DNA of 64,000 nucleotides from Limnoperna fortunei (GCA_944474755.1 OX104112.1:64759640-64823639), one strand, 5' to 3'. Shown: positions 51,094 through 63,299, numbered from the stretch's first letter. A program made the numbers and translations. Notes: a model not told the origin generated them from the sequence alone.

Positions 51094-51099
51094 AATAAA
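51094..51099 (+). terminator. Polyadenylation signal of the forkhead gene
   Basis: AATAAA about 170 bp after the stop codon and just before the minisatellite begins. Confidence 0.5.
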
Positions 51100-51129
51100 T
51101 TATATATGTGTACTTATAAACAGTATAAC

Positions 51130-54100
51130 ACTATTGTCCCCTTATTAGTAGGCACTGGTTATAAACACTCCTCTATTGTCTGTTTCCATGTAGATACTTG
51201 GTTATAAACGGTCCCAATGTAGGCACTGGTTATAAACTATCCCTCTATTGTCTATTGACATGTAGATACTTGGTTATAAGCGGTCTCCAAGTAGGCAGTG
51301 GTTATGTACCCCCATCTATTGTCTGTTTCCATGTAGATACTTGGTTATAAACGGTCCCAATGTAGGCACGGGTTATAAACTATCCTTCTATTGTCTGTTT
51401 CCATGTAGATATTTGGTTATAAACGGTCCCCATGTAGGCACTGGTTATAAACTATCCCTCTATTGTCTGCTTCTATGTAGATTCTTGGTTATAATCGGTC
51501 CCCATGTAGGCACTGGTTATAAACCTCCTCTATTGTCTGTTTCCATATAGTTACTTGTTTATAAACGGTCCCAATGTAGGCAGTGGTTATATACCCCCTC
51601 CCTGTTGTCTTTTTCCATGTAGATACTTAGTTATAAACGGTCCCCATGTAGGCACTGGTTATAAACTATCCCTCTATTGTCTGTTTCCATATAGATACTT
51701 GGTTATAAGCGGTCCCCATGTAGGCAGTGGTTATAAACTATCCCTCTTTTGGCTGTTTCCATATAGATACTTGGTTACAAACGGTCCCAATGTAGGCAGT
51801 GGTCATATACCTCCCTCCCTGTTGTCTTTTTCCATGTAGATACTTGGTTATAATCGGTCCCATGTAGGCAATGGTTATAAACCCCCTTCTACTGTCTGTT
51901 TCCATGTAGATACTTGGTTATAAACGGTCCCAATGTAGGCACTGGTTCTAAACTATCCCACTTTTGTCTGTTTCCATGTAGATACTTGGTTATAAACGGT
52001 CCCAATGTAGGCACTGGTTCTAAACTATCCCTCTTTTGTCTGTTTCCATGTAGATACTTGGTTATAAACAGTCCCAATGTAGGCAGTGGTTTTATACCCC
52101 TTCCCTGTTGTCTGTTGACATGTAGATACTTGGTTATAAACGGTCCCAATGTAGCCACTGGTTATAAACTATCCCTCTTGTCTGTTTCTATGTAGATTCT
52201 TGGTTATAATCGGTCCCCATGTAGGCACTGGTTAAAAACCCCCTCTATTGTCTGTTTCCATGTAGATACTTGTTATAAACGGTCCCAATGTAGGCACTGG
52301 TTATAAAACCTCCCCCTCTATTGTCTGTTCCATATAGATACTTGGTTATAAGCGGTCCCCATGTAGGCACTGGTTATATACTATCCCTCTATTGTCTGTT
52401 TCCATATAGATACTTGGTTATAAACGGTCCCAATGTAGGCAGTGGTCATATACCGCCCTCCCTGTTGTCTTTTTCCATGTAGATACTTGGTTATAATCGG
52501 TCCCATGTAGGCAATGGTTATAAACCCCCTTCTACTGTCTGTTTCCATGTAGATACTTGGTTATAAACGGTCCCAATGTAGGCACTGGTTCTAAACTATC
52601 CCACTTTTGTCTGTTGACATGTAGATACTTTTTTTATAAACGATCCCCAAGTAGGCAGTGGTTATATACCCCAATCTATTGTCTGTTTCCATGTAGATAC
52701 TTGGTTATAAACGGTCCCCATGTAGGCACTGGTTCTAAACTATCCCTCTTTTGTCTGTTGACATGTTCGCCTGAATATAGCTGAAATAATGCTGCTCGGG
52801 CGTTAAACACCATTAATCAATCAAATCTGTTGACATGTAGATACTTTTTTTTATAAACGATCCCCAAGTAGGCAGTGGTTATATACCCCCATCTATTGTC
52901 TGTTTCCATGTAGATTCTTGGTTATAAACAGTCCCAATGTAGGCAGTGGTTATATACCCTTTCCCTGTTGTCTGTTGACATGTAGATACTTGGTTATAAA
53001 CGGTCCCAATGTAGGCACTGGTTATAAACTATCCCTCTTTTGTCTGTTTCCATGTAGATTCTTGGTTATAAACAGTCCCAATGTAGGCAGTGGTTATATA
53101 CCCCCTCCCTGTTGTCTGTTGATATGTAGATACTTTTTTTATAAACGATCCCCAAGTAGGCAGTGGTTATATACCCCCATCTATTGTCTGTTTCCATGTA
53201 GATTCTTGGTTATAAACGGTCCCAATGTAGGCACTGGTTATAAACTATCCCTCTTTTGTCTGTTTCTATGTAGATTCTTGGTTATAATCGGTCCCCATGT
53301 AGGCACTGGTTATAAACCCACCTCTATTGTCTGTTTCCATGTAGACACTTCGTTATAAACGGTCCCAATGTAGGCACTGGTTATAAACCCTCCCCTTCAT
53401 TGTCTGTTTCCATATAGATACTTGGTTATAAGCGGTCCCCATGTAGGCACTGGTTATGAACCTCCTCTTTTGTCTGTTTCCATATAGATACTTGGTTATA
53501 AACGGTCCCAATGTAGGCACTGGTTATAAACTATCCCTCTATTGTCTGTTTCCATGTAGATACTTGGTTATAAACGGTCCCCATGTAGGCAGTGGTTATA
53601 AACTATCCCTCTTTTGTCTGTTTCTATGTAGATTCTTGGTTATAATCGGTCCCCATGTAGGCACTGGTTATAAACCCACCTCTATTGTCTGTTTCCATGT
53701 AGATACTTCGTTATAAACGGTCCCAATGTAGGCACTGGTTCTTAACTATCCCTCTTTTGTCTGTTGACATGTAGATACTTTTTTTATAAACGATCCCCAA
53801 GTAGGCAGTGGTTATATACCCCCATCTATTGTCTGTTTCCATGTAGATTCTTGGTTATAAACAGTCCCAATGTAGGCAGTGGTTATATACCCCCTCCCTG
53901 TTGTCTGTTGACATGTAGATACTTGGTTATAAACGGTCCCAATGTAGGCACTGGTTATAAACTATCCCTCTTTTGTCTGTTTCTGTGTAGATTCTTGGTT
54001 ATAATCGGTCCCCATGTAGGCACTGGTTATAAACCCACCTCTATTGTCTGTTTCCATGTAGATTCTTGGTTATAAACAGTCCCAATGTAGGCACTGGTTA

Positions 54101-57100
54101 TAAACCCTCCCCCTCTATTGTCTGTTTCCATATAGATACTTGGTTATAAGCGGTCCCCATGTAGGCACTGGTTATAAACTATCCCTCTATTGTCTGTTTC
54201 CATGTAGATTCTTGGTTATAAGCGGTCCCCATGTAGGCACTGGTTATAAACTATCCCTCTATTGTCTGTTTCCATATAGATACTTGGTTATAAGCGGTCC
54301 CCATGTAGGCACTGGTTATAAACCTCCTCTATTGTCTGTTTCCATATAGATACTTGGTTATAAACAGTCCCAATGTAGGCAGTGGTTATATACCCCTCCC
54401 TAGTGTCTGTTGACATGTAGATACTTGGTTATAAACGGTCCCAATGTAGGCACTGGTTATAAACTATCCCTCTTTTGTCTGTTTCTATGTAGATTCTTGG
54501 TTATAATCGGTCCCCATGTAGGCACTGGTTATAAACCCACCTCTATTGTCTGTTTCCATGTAGACACTTCGTTATAAACGGTCCCAATGTAGGCACTGGT
54601 TATAAACCCTCCCCTTCATTGTCTGTTTCCATATAGATACTTGGTTATAAGCGGTCCTCATGTAGGCACTGGTTATGAACCTCCTCTTTTGTCTGTTTCC
54701 ATATAGATACTTGGTTATAAACGGTCCCAGTGTAGGCACTGGTTATAAACTATCCCTCTATTGTCTGTTTCCATGTAGATACTTGGTTATAAACGGTCCC
54801 CATGTAGGCAGTGGTTATAAACTATCCCTCTTTTGTCTGTTTCTATGTAGATTCTTGGTTATAATCGGTCCCCATGTAGGCACTGGTTATAAACCCACCT
54901 CTATTGTCTGTTTCCATGTAGATACTTCGTTATAAACGGTCCCAATGTAGGCACTGGTTCTTAACTATCCCTCTTTTGTCTGTTGACATGAAGATACTTT
55001 TTTTTATAAACGACCCCCAAGTAGGCAGTGGTTATATACCCCCATCTATTGTCTGTTTCCATGTAGATTCTTGGTTATAAACAGTCCCAATGTAGGCAGT
55101 GGTTATATACCCCCTCCCTGTTGTCTGTTGACATGTAGATACTTGGTTATAAACGGTCCCAATGTAGGCACTGGTTATAAACTATCCCTCTTTTGTCTGT
55201 TTCCATGTAGATTCTTGGTTATAAACAGTCCCAATGTAGGCACTGGTTATAAACCCTCCCCCTCTATTGTCTGTTTCCATATAGATACTTGGTTATAAGC
55301 GGTCCCCATGTAGGCACTGGTTATAAACTATCCCTCTATTGTCTGTTTCTATGTAGATTCTTGGTTATAATTGGTCCCAATGTAGGCACTGGTTCTAAAC
55401 TATCCCTCTTTTGTCTGTTGACATGTAGATACTTGGTTATAAACGGTCCCAATGTAGGCACTGGTTCTAAACAATCCCTCTTTTGTCTGTTGAGATGTAG
55501 ATACTTGGTTATAAACGGTCTCAATGTAGGCACTGGTTATAAACCCTCCCCCTCTATTGTCTGTTTCCATGTAGATACTTGGTTATAAGCGGTCCCCATG
55601 TAGGCACTGGTTATGAACCTCCTCTTTTGTCTGTTTCCATATAGATACTTGGTTATAAACGGTCCCAGTGTAGACACTGGTTATAAACTATCCCTCTATT
55701 GTCTGTTTCCATGTAGATACTTGGTTATAAACGGTCCCCATGTAGGCAGTGGTTATAAACTATCCCTCTTTTGTCTGTTTCTATGTAGATTCTTGGTTAT
55801 AATCGGTCCCCATGTAGGCACTGGTTATAAACCCACCTCTATTGTCTGTTTCCATGTAGACACTTCGTTATAAACGGTCCCAATGTAGGCACTGGTTATA
55901 AACCCTCCCCTTCATTGTCTGTTTCCATATAGATACTTGGTTATAAGCGGTCCCCATGTAGGCACTGGTTATGAACCTCCTCTTTTGTCTGTTTCCATAT
56001 AGATACTTGGTTATAAACGGTCCCAGTGTAGGCACTGGTTATAAACTATCCCTCTATTGTCTGTTTCCATGTAGATACTTGGTTATAAACGGTCCCCATG
56101 TAGGCAGTGGTTATAAACTATCCCTCTTTTGTCTGTTTCTATGTAGATTCTTGGTTATAATCGGTCCCCATGTAGGCACTGGTTATAAACCCACCTCTAT
56201 TGTCTGTTTCCATGTAGATACTTCGTTATAAACGGTCCCAATGTAGGCACTGGTTCTTAACTATCCCTCTTTTGTCTGTTGACATGTAGATACTTTTTTT
56301 TATAAACGACCCCCAAGTAGGCAGTGGTTATATACCCCCATCTATTGTCTGTTTCCATGTAGATTCTTGGTTATAAACAGTCCCAATGTAGGCAGTGGTT
56401 ATATACCCCCTCCCTGTTGTCTGTTGACATGTAGATACTTGGTTATAAACGGTCCCAATGTAGGCACTGGTTATAAACTATCCCTCTTTTGTCTGTTTCT
56501 GTGTAGATTCTTGGTTATAATCGGTCCCCATGTAGGCACTGGTTATAAACCCACCTCTATTGTCTGTTTCCATGTAGATTCTTGGTTATAAACAGTCCCA
56601 ATGTAGGCACTGGTTATAAACCCTCCCCCTCTATTGTCTGTTTCCATATAGATACTTGGTTATAAGCGGTCCCCATGTAGGCACTGGTTATAAACTATCC
56701 CTCTATTGTCTGTTGACATGTAGATACTTGGTTATAAACGGTCCCAATGTAGGCACTGGTTCTAAACAATCCCTCTTTTGTCTGTTGAGATGTAGATACT
56801 TGGTTATAAACGGTCTCAATGTAGGCACTGGTTATAAACCCTCCCCCTCTATTGTCTGTTTCCATGTAGATACTTGGTTATAAACGGTCCCAATGTAGGC
56901 ACTGGTTCTAAACAATCCCTCTTTTGTCTGTTGAGATGTAGATTCTTGGTTATAAACGGTCCCAATGTAGGCACTGGTTATAAACCTCCTCTATTGTCTG
57001 TTTCCATATATATACTTGGTTATAAACGGTCCCCATGTAGGCAATGGTTATAAACTATCCCTCTATTGTCTACATGTATTTCCATGTAGATACTTAGTTA

Positions 57101-57135
57101 TACACGGTTTCCATGTTGATCCATGGTTATAGTCT
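51130..57135. repeat. 72-bp minisatellite, about 80 copies, with higher-order repeats
   Basis: The unit is approximately ATTGTCTGTTTCCATGTAGA, TACTTGGTTATAAACGGTCC, CCATGTAGGCACTGGTTATA, AACTATCCCTCT. Because 72 is divisible by three, many runs stay open in one frame (VINGPNVGTGYKLSL-type translations on plus and ITKYLHVNRQ on minus); these are period artefacts. Multi-unit blocks recur: the block around 53456-53716 reappears at 54675-54935, 55613-55873 and 55971-56231 with few changes. It begins about 210 bp after the forkhead stop codon. Confidence 0.95.
52766..52825 (+). mobile_element. 60-bp SINE 3' end inserted in the minisatellite, with 12-bp duplication
   Basis: TTCGCCTGAATATAGCTGAA, ATAATGCTGCTCGGGCGTTA, AACACCATTAATCAATCAAA is the SINE 3' end. 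It is flanked by TCTGTTGACATG at 52754-52765 and 52826-52837, a 12-bp repeat like those of the SINEs at 33837 and 60778. Severe 5' truncation at insertion is implied. Confidence 0.75.
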
Positions 57136-57289
57136 TATTTATTTACACAATTTAATGTAGCACACGTAGACAGACGTTTTATTCCCACCTAGACGCCCGT
57201 CTCCATGTTTCATCCATTCTAACAAACATCTTAAGTTCAATTGGTTATACATTTTATTGTAGGTCTCCATAATAGTATGTTTCCATGTA

Positions 57290-57363
57290 CACACCGATCA
57301 ACCGACTTATATCATTTTGGTGAGAAGATGTATGACACGATGAAAAAAGATATAAACAAGTTA
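57290..57363 (+). repeat. Left arm of a 74-bp inverted repeat separated by 5.6 kb
   Basis: CACACCGATCAACCGACTTA... to ...GATATAAACAAGTTA is complementary to 62976-63049 with one clear mismatch. On the plus strand it stays open as DLYHFGEKMYDTMKKDINKL and on to a stop. Confidence 0.85.
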
Positions 57364-57549
57364 GAAGCGATGAAAACGTAGGTAAGTTTTTCAAATTTTT
57401 TTTATGTTTTAAATTTACTGTAGCGAATAAAATATATTAATACGATTTAGCATAGATTTGGCAATAGATATATTCAGTTCTTTAAACTCTTCCTTTTATT
57501 TTTGTCCAACTTATCTTATAAAATAAACGAAAAAATGCAGATATAGTTA

Positions 57550-59050
57550 TTAACACCAATTCTCTATAAGGATCAAAGGATTTCCATATAGGGTGAGACA
57601 AGACATGTCTCAGATTATGCTGATTTTCATTGTATAAGTGGAAATTGACCATTGGATCACAACATAATGATTGTTTGTTATGATTTGAATTCGGTTGCCA
57701 TGGTAACTGTGGCAGCCATTTTGGGCCGATTAAAATACAGTGAAAAGGGCGATATTCAAATCCCAATTATTCTGGGGAAAATCAATTCATATTCAATAGA
57801 ATTTTTTTATTTGCTTAATTCAATATCTCATTGACAATATTCAAAACAGTTACAACACTTTCAATATATGTGTGATCAGACTGAGACTATTGAACATGTC
57901 AAGAAATAGGGCATTATTCTCTATAATTTTTGGTAAAAAATATTACCATTTCTGCCACTTTTCTGACTCCATTTTCAGAAAATGCACCAATCACAAATAC
58001 TCATCGTGAATATAATTACATAGATTGATGACTAATATTAACAAAATTTTAAAATCTCAATGGGGTAAGAAAAAATGTCTTTAGAAAACACCGTTAAAGT
58101 TGGTTACCATGGTAATAAAATAAAAACGGCAATTTTTCGATATTTAAATATATGTATGACCATACTTCTAATATGAGCCAAGATAACAATTGTTGTCATC
58201 ATATGCACCTAAAAGGGATCTTTCCAACATAGCATGACCCTAGAAAACTTTCAAGGTTACTTGTGTTGTTCTCAAGGTCACTTAAAATTGATTTTGCTTC
58301 GAGATTTTCATATTTCAAAGCTCAATTTTTAGTTAACCTTGACCTCAAGACACTGTACCCTGAAATGATTTCAATGTCATTTTAAGTTTATAGGATGTTT
58401 GTGAAAAATAATAATTAAGGATGATTTAATTTAACCCTAAGAAATAGTAGTTTCGTGGAAATATTGAACAATACAGAAATGGCTTTTTTCACAAGTTACA
58501 ATGGTAACCATCTTTGACAGTGTTTTCTTAAGACATCTTTTGTTACCCCATTGAGATTTTTATAAGTTTTGAATATTAATCATCAATTTATGTAATTATA
58601 TTCATCATGAATATTTGTGATTGGTGCATTTTCTGAAAATGCAGTCAGAAAAGTGGCAAAAATGGAAATTTTTTGGTAAAAAAATTCCAGAGAAAATCCA
58701 TGATTTCTTGACATATTCCATAGCCTCGTTCTGACAACACATTTATGTTTAGTCTTGAAACTGTTTTGAATATTGTCAATGCGGCATTGAATCAAGCAAA
58801 TAAAATGTTATATTAAATATGCTTTGATTTTTGAATAACAAATTGGGAATTTAATATAGGATATTTAATGCAGTATGAGAAATGATAAAAAATGACCGAC
58901 TCGGTTACCATGGCAACCGTGGTCAATCATAACAAACAGTCATCATTTTTGTGATGCACTGGTCAATTGCAACTTATGAAATGAAAATCAGCAAAATTTG
59001 AGACATTTCATGTCCCAGTTATTTTGGTGCTTAGGGATAATTGGTCTTAA
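57550..59050. mobile_element. TTAA-bounded 1.5 kb foldback element
   Basis: The arms of about 550-600 bp (57550-58130 and about 58480-59050) are imperfect reverse complements. TTAACACCAATT at the left pairs with AATTGGTCTTAA at the right. Inside, TGCTGATTTTCAT, GGTTGCCATGGTAAC, TGCACCAATCACAAATA and CCCATTGAGATTTT each have their complements in mirrored order. TTAA at both edges suggests a TTAA-targeting non-autonomous element. No coding capacity; short open frames inside are shadows of the arms. Confidence 0.75.
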
Positions 59051-60034
59051 AATGCTAAAATGACCTTTTATGAAATAATTTTATTTCAAATCGGCCATTT
59101 AAATGTAAAGAATATTCCTTTAGCTTTCGTGTGGTGCCAAAAATGTATCTTTAACATAATGCATTAACAATATTAATTTGATTTTAATTGCAGAGTCAGA
59201 GAATACGATATAAATCAGTTCAATGATACGACTTAAACAAGAAATATGACTTTGTATAAGCTATGAAATTCTGCTAACCAATTGAATAAGTATTCACTTT
59301 AAGAGTTCGTAACGTAATAATATATGTAAATTTTTGATTTTCTTGTCAATTATATGAAGCATGAAGAGGAGGATGGGGAAAATTAGTTTTGATAACATTG
59401 CATCAAATATACAATGAACAAATTGCGACACATAATAACACATGCAGAAAAGATTTCAAACTATACTTTGTATTTGTATGCAATTCTTATTTTATTATGT
59501 ATACCAAACGAAGATAAATGTGAGACATATTGTTTTTGTCTGGTAATTTACTTTATCTTCTTTTTCTTTTCTTCTCCTTTAAGGCTTATATTTTCAGCCA
59601 AATTTATTTGACACTACAAATCCCATACTAATACACGTTTAGGATATGCAAGATAGCTTTATCTAGTGTTGCATTCCACTTTTCATTTTGTTAGGACGTT
59701 TATATTGGGTTTTTGGTAAAAGAGACAAAAGAAGGTCGACATATTGTTGTCTGTCCGTCCGTGCATCCATATCAAATCGTGTCCAGGATATAACTTTTTA
59801 TCCTTTTAGGTAAGCTTTGTGATATTTGACATGTGGGTAGATTATAACTAATCGATGTGTCGCATGCCATGGGTGTTGACATTTAATTTGAAATTTGACC
59901 CCAAGGTCACATAATTGCCTTTTGAGTGACTACTTCGTGTCCGGAATATTTAACTTCGAAATTTGACCCCCCCCCAAGATCACATCAATGCCTTTTAAGT
60001 CATTGCTTCGCGGGTTATAACTTTCAAAATAATT
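59051..60034. other. Intergenic with a degenerate dispersed repeat
   Basis: Mostly unassigned. Near 59745-60020 two diverged copies of a block (TAACTTT, GAAATTTGACCCCAAGGTCACATAATGCCTTTTGAGTGA-like in 20-base pieces, ACTTCGTGTCCGG / GCTTCGCGGG) follow a GTCTGTCCGTCCGTGCATCC start, a repeat type common in molluscs. Confidence 0.45.
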
Positions 60035-60166
60035 GTTTGACTGTTTGTTTGCTTGTATGAATGGTGTTAAATGCCACTTTCAACAATTTTTCAGCTGTAT
60101 GATTGAATCCAGTTTTTATTGGGAGTGGAAACCTGAGTACCCAGAGAAAACCCCGACCTTCGTTAA
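60035..60166 (-). mobile_element. 5'-truncated SINE, reverse orientation
   Basis: Read on the minus strand: CGAAGGTCGGGGTTTTCTCT, GGGTACTCAGGTTTCCACTC, CCAATAAAAACTGGATTCAA, GCTGAAAAATTGTTGAAAGT, then a GTTTG/CAAAC tail. It matches the 3' half of the SINE at 33837; the head is missing. Confidence 0.75.
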
Positions 60167-60777
60167 TAGTTTAAGCTTTTCATATTTGCTATGTGAGTAG
60201 ATAGTTACTAGACAACGGGTCTCGTAGAAAACCCAAAAGAGTGACAAAATTATGTGAAGGTGGCCTTCGCATTTGGGGCGTTGACATAAAAATAAAGACA
60301 ATATTACCGTATATGACATCGTTAAAAGCTGGGGTGTTTTTTTTGTTTTTGTTTGATTGTTTATTATTATTTATTATTCATTTATTAGAATTAACAATGA
60401 AAGAAAACGGGTGATTACACCATAAATATAAATAATTTTGTAATAACACGGTGTACAGTTGTTTAAGTATTCTTTTACCAGATTCGTAGATTCTTTTCTG
60501 TGTATCTTCCGGTGTCTACAGGTGTAATACGCGATGAAAATTGTGTATAATTTGGTCAATTAATGTCAATCTCGCGGTCTGTTCGAATAAAATAATATTG
60601 TCCTTAGTAACAACATTTCTTCCACGTTTTCCTTTTCTGTTTTTATGTAAAAAGATAACTGTGGAATTCTCAAAATATTTGCAACCGATAATGTTAAAAA
60701 TTATTAGACATAAGAAGTATCCGTGTTACAGTTAAATATGATGTATTAATTCTTGAGATTTAACTCTCATTTGTACG

Positions 60778-61349
60778 AGGGGCCTCGGTGGCCGAGTGGT
60801 CAAGGTCAAGCATTCAAATTATCATTCAATCTAATTTTTTTCTGCTGCAAAGAGATCCACTGTATACAAAATTAAGGTCTTCGACCTGTTTTTTTTTCCA
60901 TGAAATAGGCCACTTAATTTCTGGTATCAAAATAGCCATGCTGATCTCCATGGAGCAGTGTTCTCACTCTGTGTTACTCAGTTTAACACCTGTTTTGAAT
61001 TATACCTTCTTCTTAGCAAAAAAAAACAGCGTCCTGAACATTATAGGTGTATTGTGATATTAAAAAAAAAGAAGAAAGAAGGAAAGAGAAGAAAAGAAAA
61101 AAGAAAAAAAAAGTAGTTTGTCTACTATTGATCACGTGGTCTGTCAACACTGAGATTGCGGGTTCGATTCTCACTGCAGGCAGGGTGTACTCGACTCTAA
61201 TCTTAATTGACAAGGATTGCCAGTTTTCCTACCGCAGGTCGGGGGTTTTCTCCGGGTACTCCGGCTTCCTCCCCCCATAAAAACTGGACGCCATGATATA
61301 GCTGAAAGATTGCTGAAAGTGGCGTTAAGCACCATCAAACAAACAAAAA
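60778..61349 (+). mobile_element. SINE split by a nested insertion, 12-bp target duplication intact
   Basis: The SINE head AGGGGCCTCGGTGGCCGAGT GGTCAAGG ends at about 60807 and the body resumes at about 61112 (GTAGTTTGTCTACTATTGAT), continuing to the (AAAC) tail. CTCATTTGTACG flanks the whole at 60766-60777 and 61350-61361. The body is about 96% like the copy at 33837. The roughly 305-bp insert between box A and the rest ends in a purine tract. Confidence 0.85.
60808..61111 (+). mobile_element. Unidentified insert within the SINE, ending in a purine-rich tail
   Basis: The 304-bp segment begins TCAAGCATTCAAATTATCAT and ends in a 60-bp A/G tract (AAAAAGAAGAAAGAAGGAAA...). The A-rich end suggests a retroposed transcript fragment, but no family was recognised and flanking duplication is at most 2-3 bp. 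Confidence 0.45.
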
Positions 61350-61814
61350 CTCATTTGTACGCTAATTAACTTTAAATTTTTCGCCCTGCGTCTTTATTAT
61401 AAATTTTAGGCAGCACATGTGATAATGTTTGCCTAAATTCATACCTTATAATTTGTAATAAAAGTTTGACATCAATATATTGACCTACCAAGTAGATGGT
61501 TCCGTTTTATACTATTTAATGTCGACATAGTAGGAAATATTTGTAAAAAATCGTGTTCGTTATGTTGTTATTTGTTGATAGGTTCGAACTCATATGTAGA
61601 GCGTTATCGACACACAACAGATTTCCGCTTAAGCCCTGCATGCTCTGGGATTGTCTCAATGAGAGCATTTACTCTATGTTTAATTCTTCACTATGGTTTT
61701 AAGATGAATTAAAAAGCTGCTCCGCTGCTTGTTACCTTGTTCCATATCTAGTGATTTGTGTCAAGAATTTATACATCATAGTCCTATTGTATTAACAATT
61801 GTAGACTTTTATAT

Positions 61815-61913
61815 GTTATTCGGGATCTTCACAGGGGATACGGGTTCATATTAAGGGAATATAGAATACAGACAGGGAATATGAACCCGTATCCCCTGTG
61901 AAGCCCGAATAAC
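61815..61913. repeat. 99-bp palindromic hairpin
   Basis: Left arm GTTATTCGGGATCTTCACAG GGGATACGGGTTCATATT (61815-61852) and right arm 61878-61913 are reverse complements except for a 2-base difference (GATCCCG against GCCCG). The loop is 25 bp. CACAGGG(A)ATACGG-like blocks recur singly at about 62376-62388. Confidence 0.8.
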
Positions 61914-62975
61914 AATTATATTCTGTTGAAGTCTTCTAGTACTAATATTCTAGAGTATATAATTAGATTATACATTTCTCATGCTTTAGTTTGGACCACC
62001 CGACTATCGGAGAACCTACCATTCAACACATTTAAGCTTCCAACGAAACTTTTTATTGCATTTTAAATTTTATGACCTTTATTTTTTTACGACTTTTTAT
62101 CCCCAACTAAACTTTTAATGATAAATTTCACTTTCGAAGTGCGATGCAAATGCCTTTGTTTGCCATTTTGAAGACTTCAAAGTTATCGGTTATCTCCCTT
62201 GTTAATTTCTAGACAAATCGCAGACGGAGATGAAAGATTCCGTAAAATGCATGTATTTAAAATCGATATTTGATATCTTTATATTATGTTTAACTATTTA
62301 TATTATGTAAAACAAATAAATTATTCAATGAATAGACGCCATTTTGAAACTGGTTTCAATATCCCCGGGGTTTCACAGGGAATACGGTATGATATCCCCG
62401 TCTTGATTAACCAATCAAATTGTAGGGATTCACTAGATACATTACTTCAACAGAATATTGTATAATATTCAATGGTATACAGATAACTAGTTGTAAAAAG
62501 TTATTTAAATGCCCGATGTGGAAGTATAAAACTAATCACTTAAGAAATACGTGGCTGTTTTCAATCGTGTCAAGGAACTTTTATTCATCGTGTCATTATA
62601 AAAAGATGAGCTGATTTTTTCCGTATCATTTTTTCAGTAAATGCGTAAAGAAAAATGATTCAAACTCCTAATAAATTGCAATTAAAAAGAATAATTTTCG
62701 GTCAGAAAAAAAGTTGGATATATGTTCTTTTGAACAAAAACACTTGATACAGAAATATATTGTGCAGAAGCGTAAATTTTGCATTTATTTGTTCAAATTT
62801 GTGATGCCAGTACCTTTGGAATATATTTTCAGATAAGAAATGAAAACATAAGTTAAAACAATTGAATATGTTAATGGACAAATATATGCCAAATAAATTT
62901 TTACTACACTATATTTCATACAGTGAGTTTTAAACGTAGCGATTTGGAAAAAGTCATCTGTATACGTATAGGTCT
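61914..62975. other. Intergenic, part of a possible old inverted-repeat unit
   Basis: ATTCTGTTGAAGT near 61920-61933 has its complement ACTTCAACAGAAT near 62443-62457, so a degraded inverted-repeat element of about 550 bp may be present. Nothing coding recognised. Confidence 0.35.
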
Positions 62976-63049
62976 TAACTTGTTTATATCTTTTTTCATC
63001 GTGTCATACTTCTTCTCACCAAAATGATATAAGTCGGTTGATCGGTGTG
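62976..63049 (-). repeat. Right arm of the 74-bp inverted repeat
   Basis: Complement of 57290-57363. The minus strand also stays open through the arm (DLYHFGEKKYDTMKKDINKL). Confidence 0.85.
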
Positions 63050-63299
63050 ATGTAACAAATTACAAAACGTTTCAGTGATGACACTATAAAGTCTATCAGA
63101 CCAAAGATAAACAATCAAGCCGTTTCAGAGGTTACCTGTTCAAACCAGATCAGAGTTGTCAAGTATCATCAGATTAGTGATACTAGAAAGTCAATACGCA
63201 TCGGAAATTAGTCAGAAAAAAAGATGACAACTGAAGAAAAAGATTTTTTGATCACGGATTTGTCACTGCCGTTACATAGGGATAGATAATTTTATATAA

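Noticed and set aside
51341..56883. Many 65-146-codon open frames (VINGPNVGTGYKL type) in the 72-bp array
   Set aside because: The period is a multiple of three, so a stop-free frame repeats passively. There is no start-to-stop gene structure, and indels shift the frame between blocks.
59414..59611. Hydrophobic 65-codon frame as a membrane protein
   Set aside because: A T-rich sequence gives Phe/Ile/Leu/Tyr-rich translation by composition. No homologous motif or splice context.
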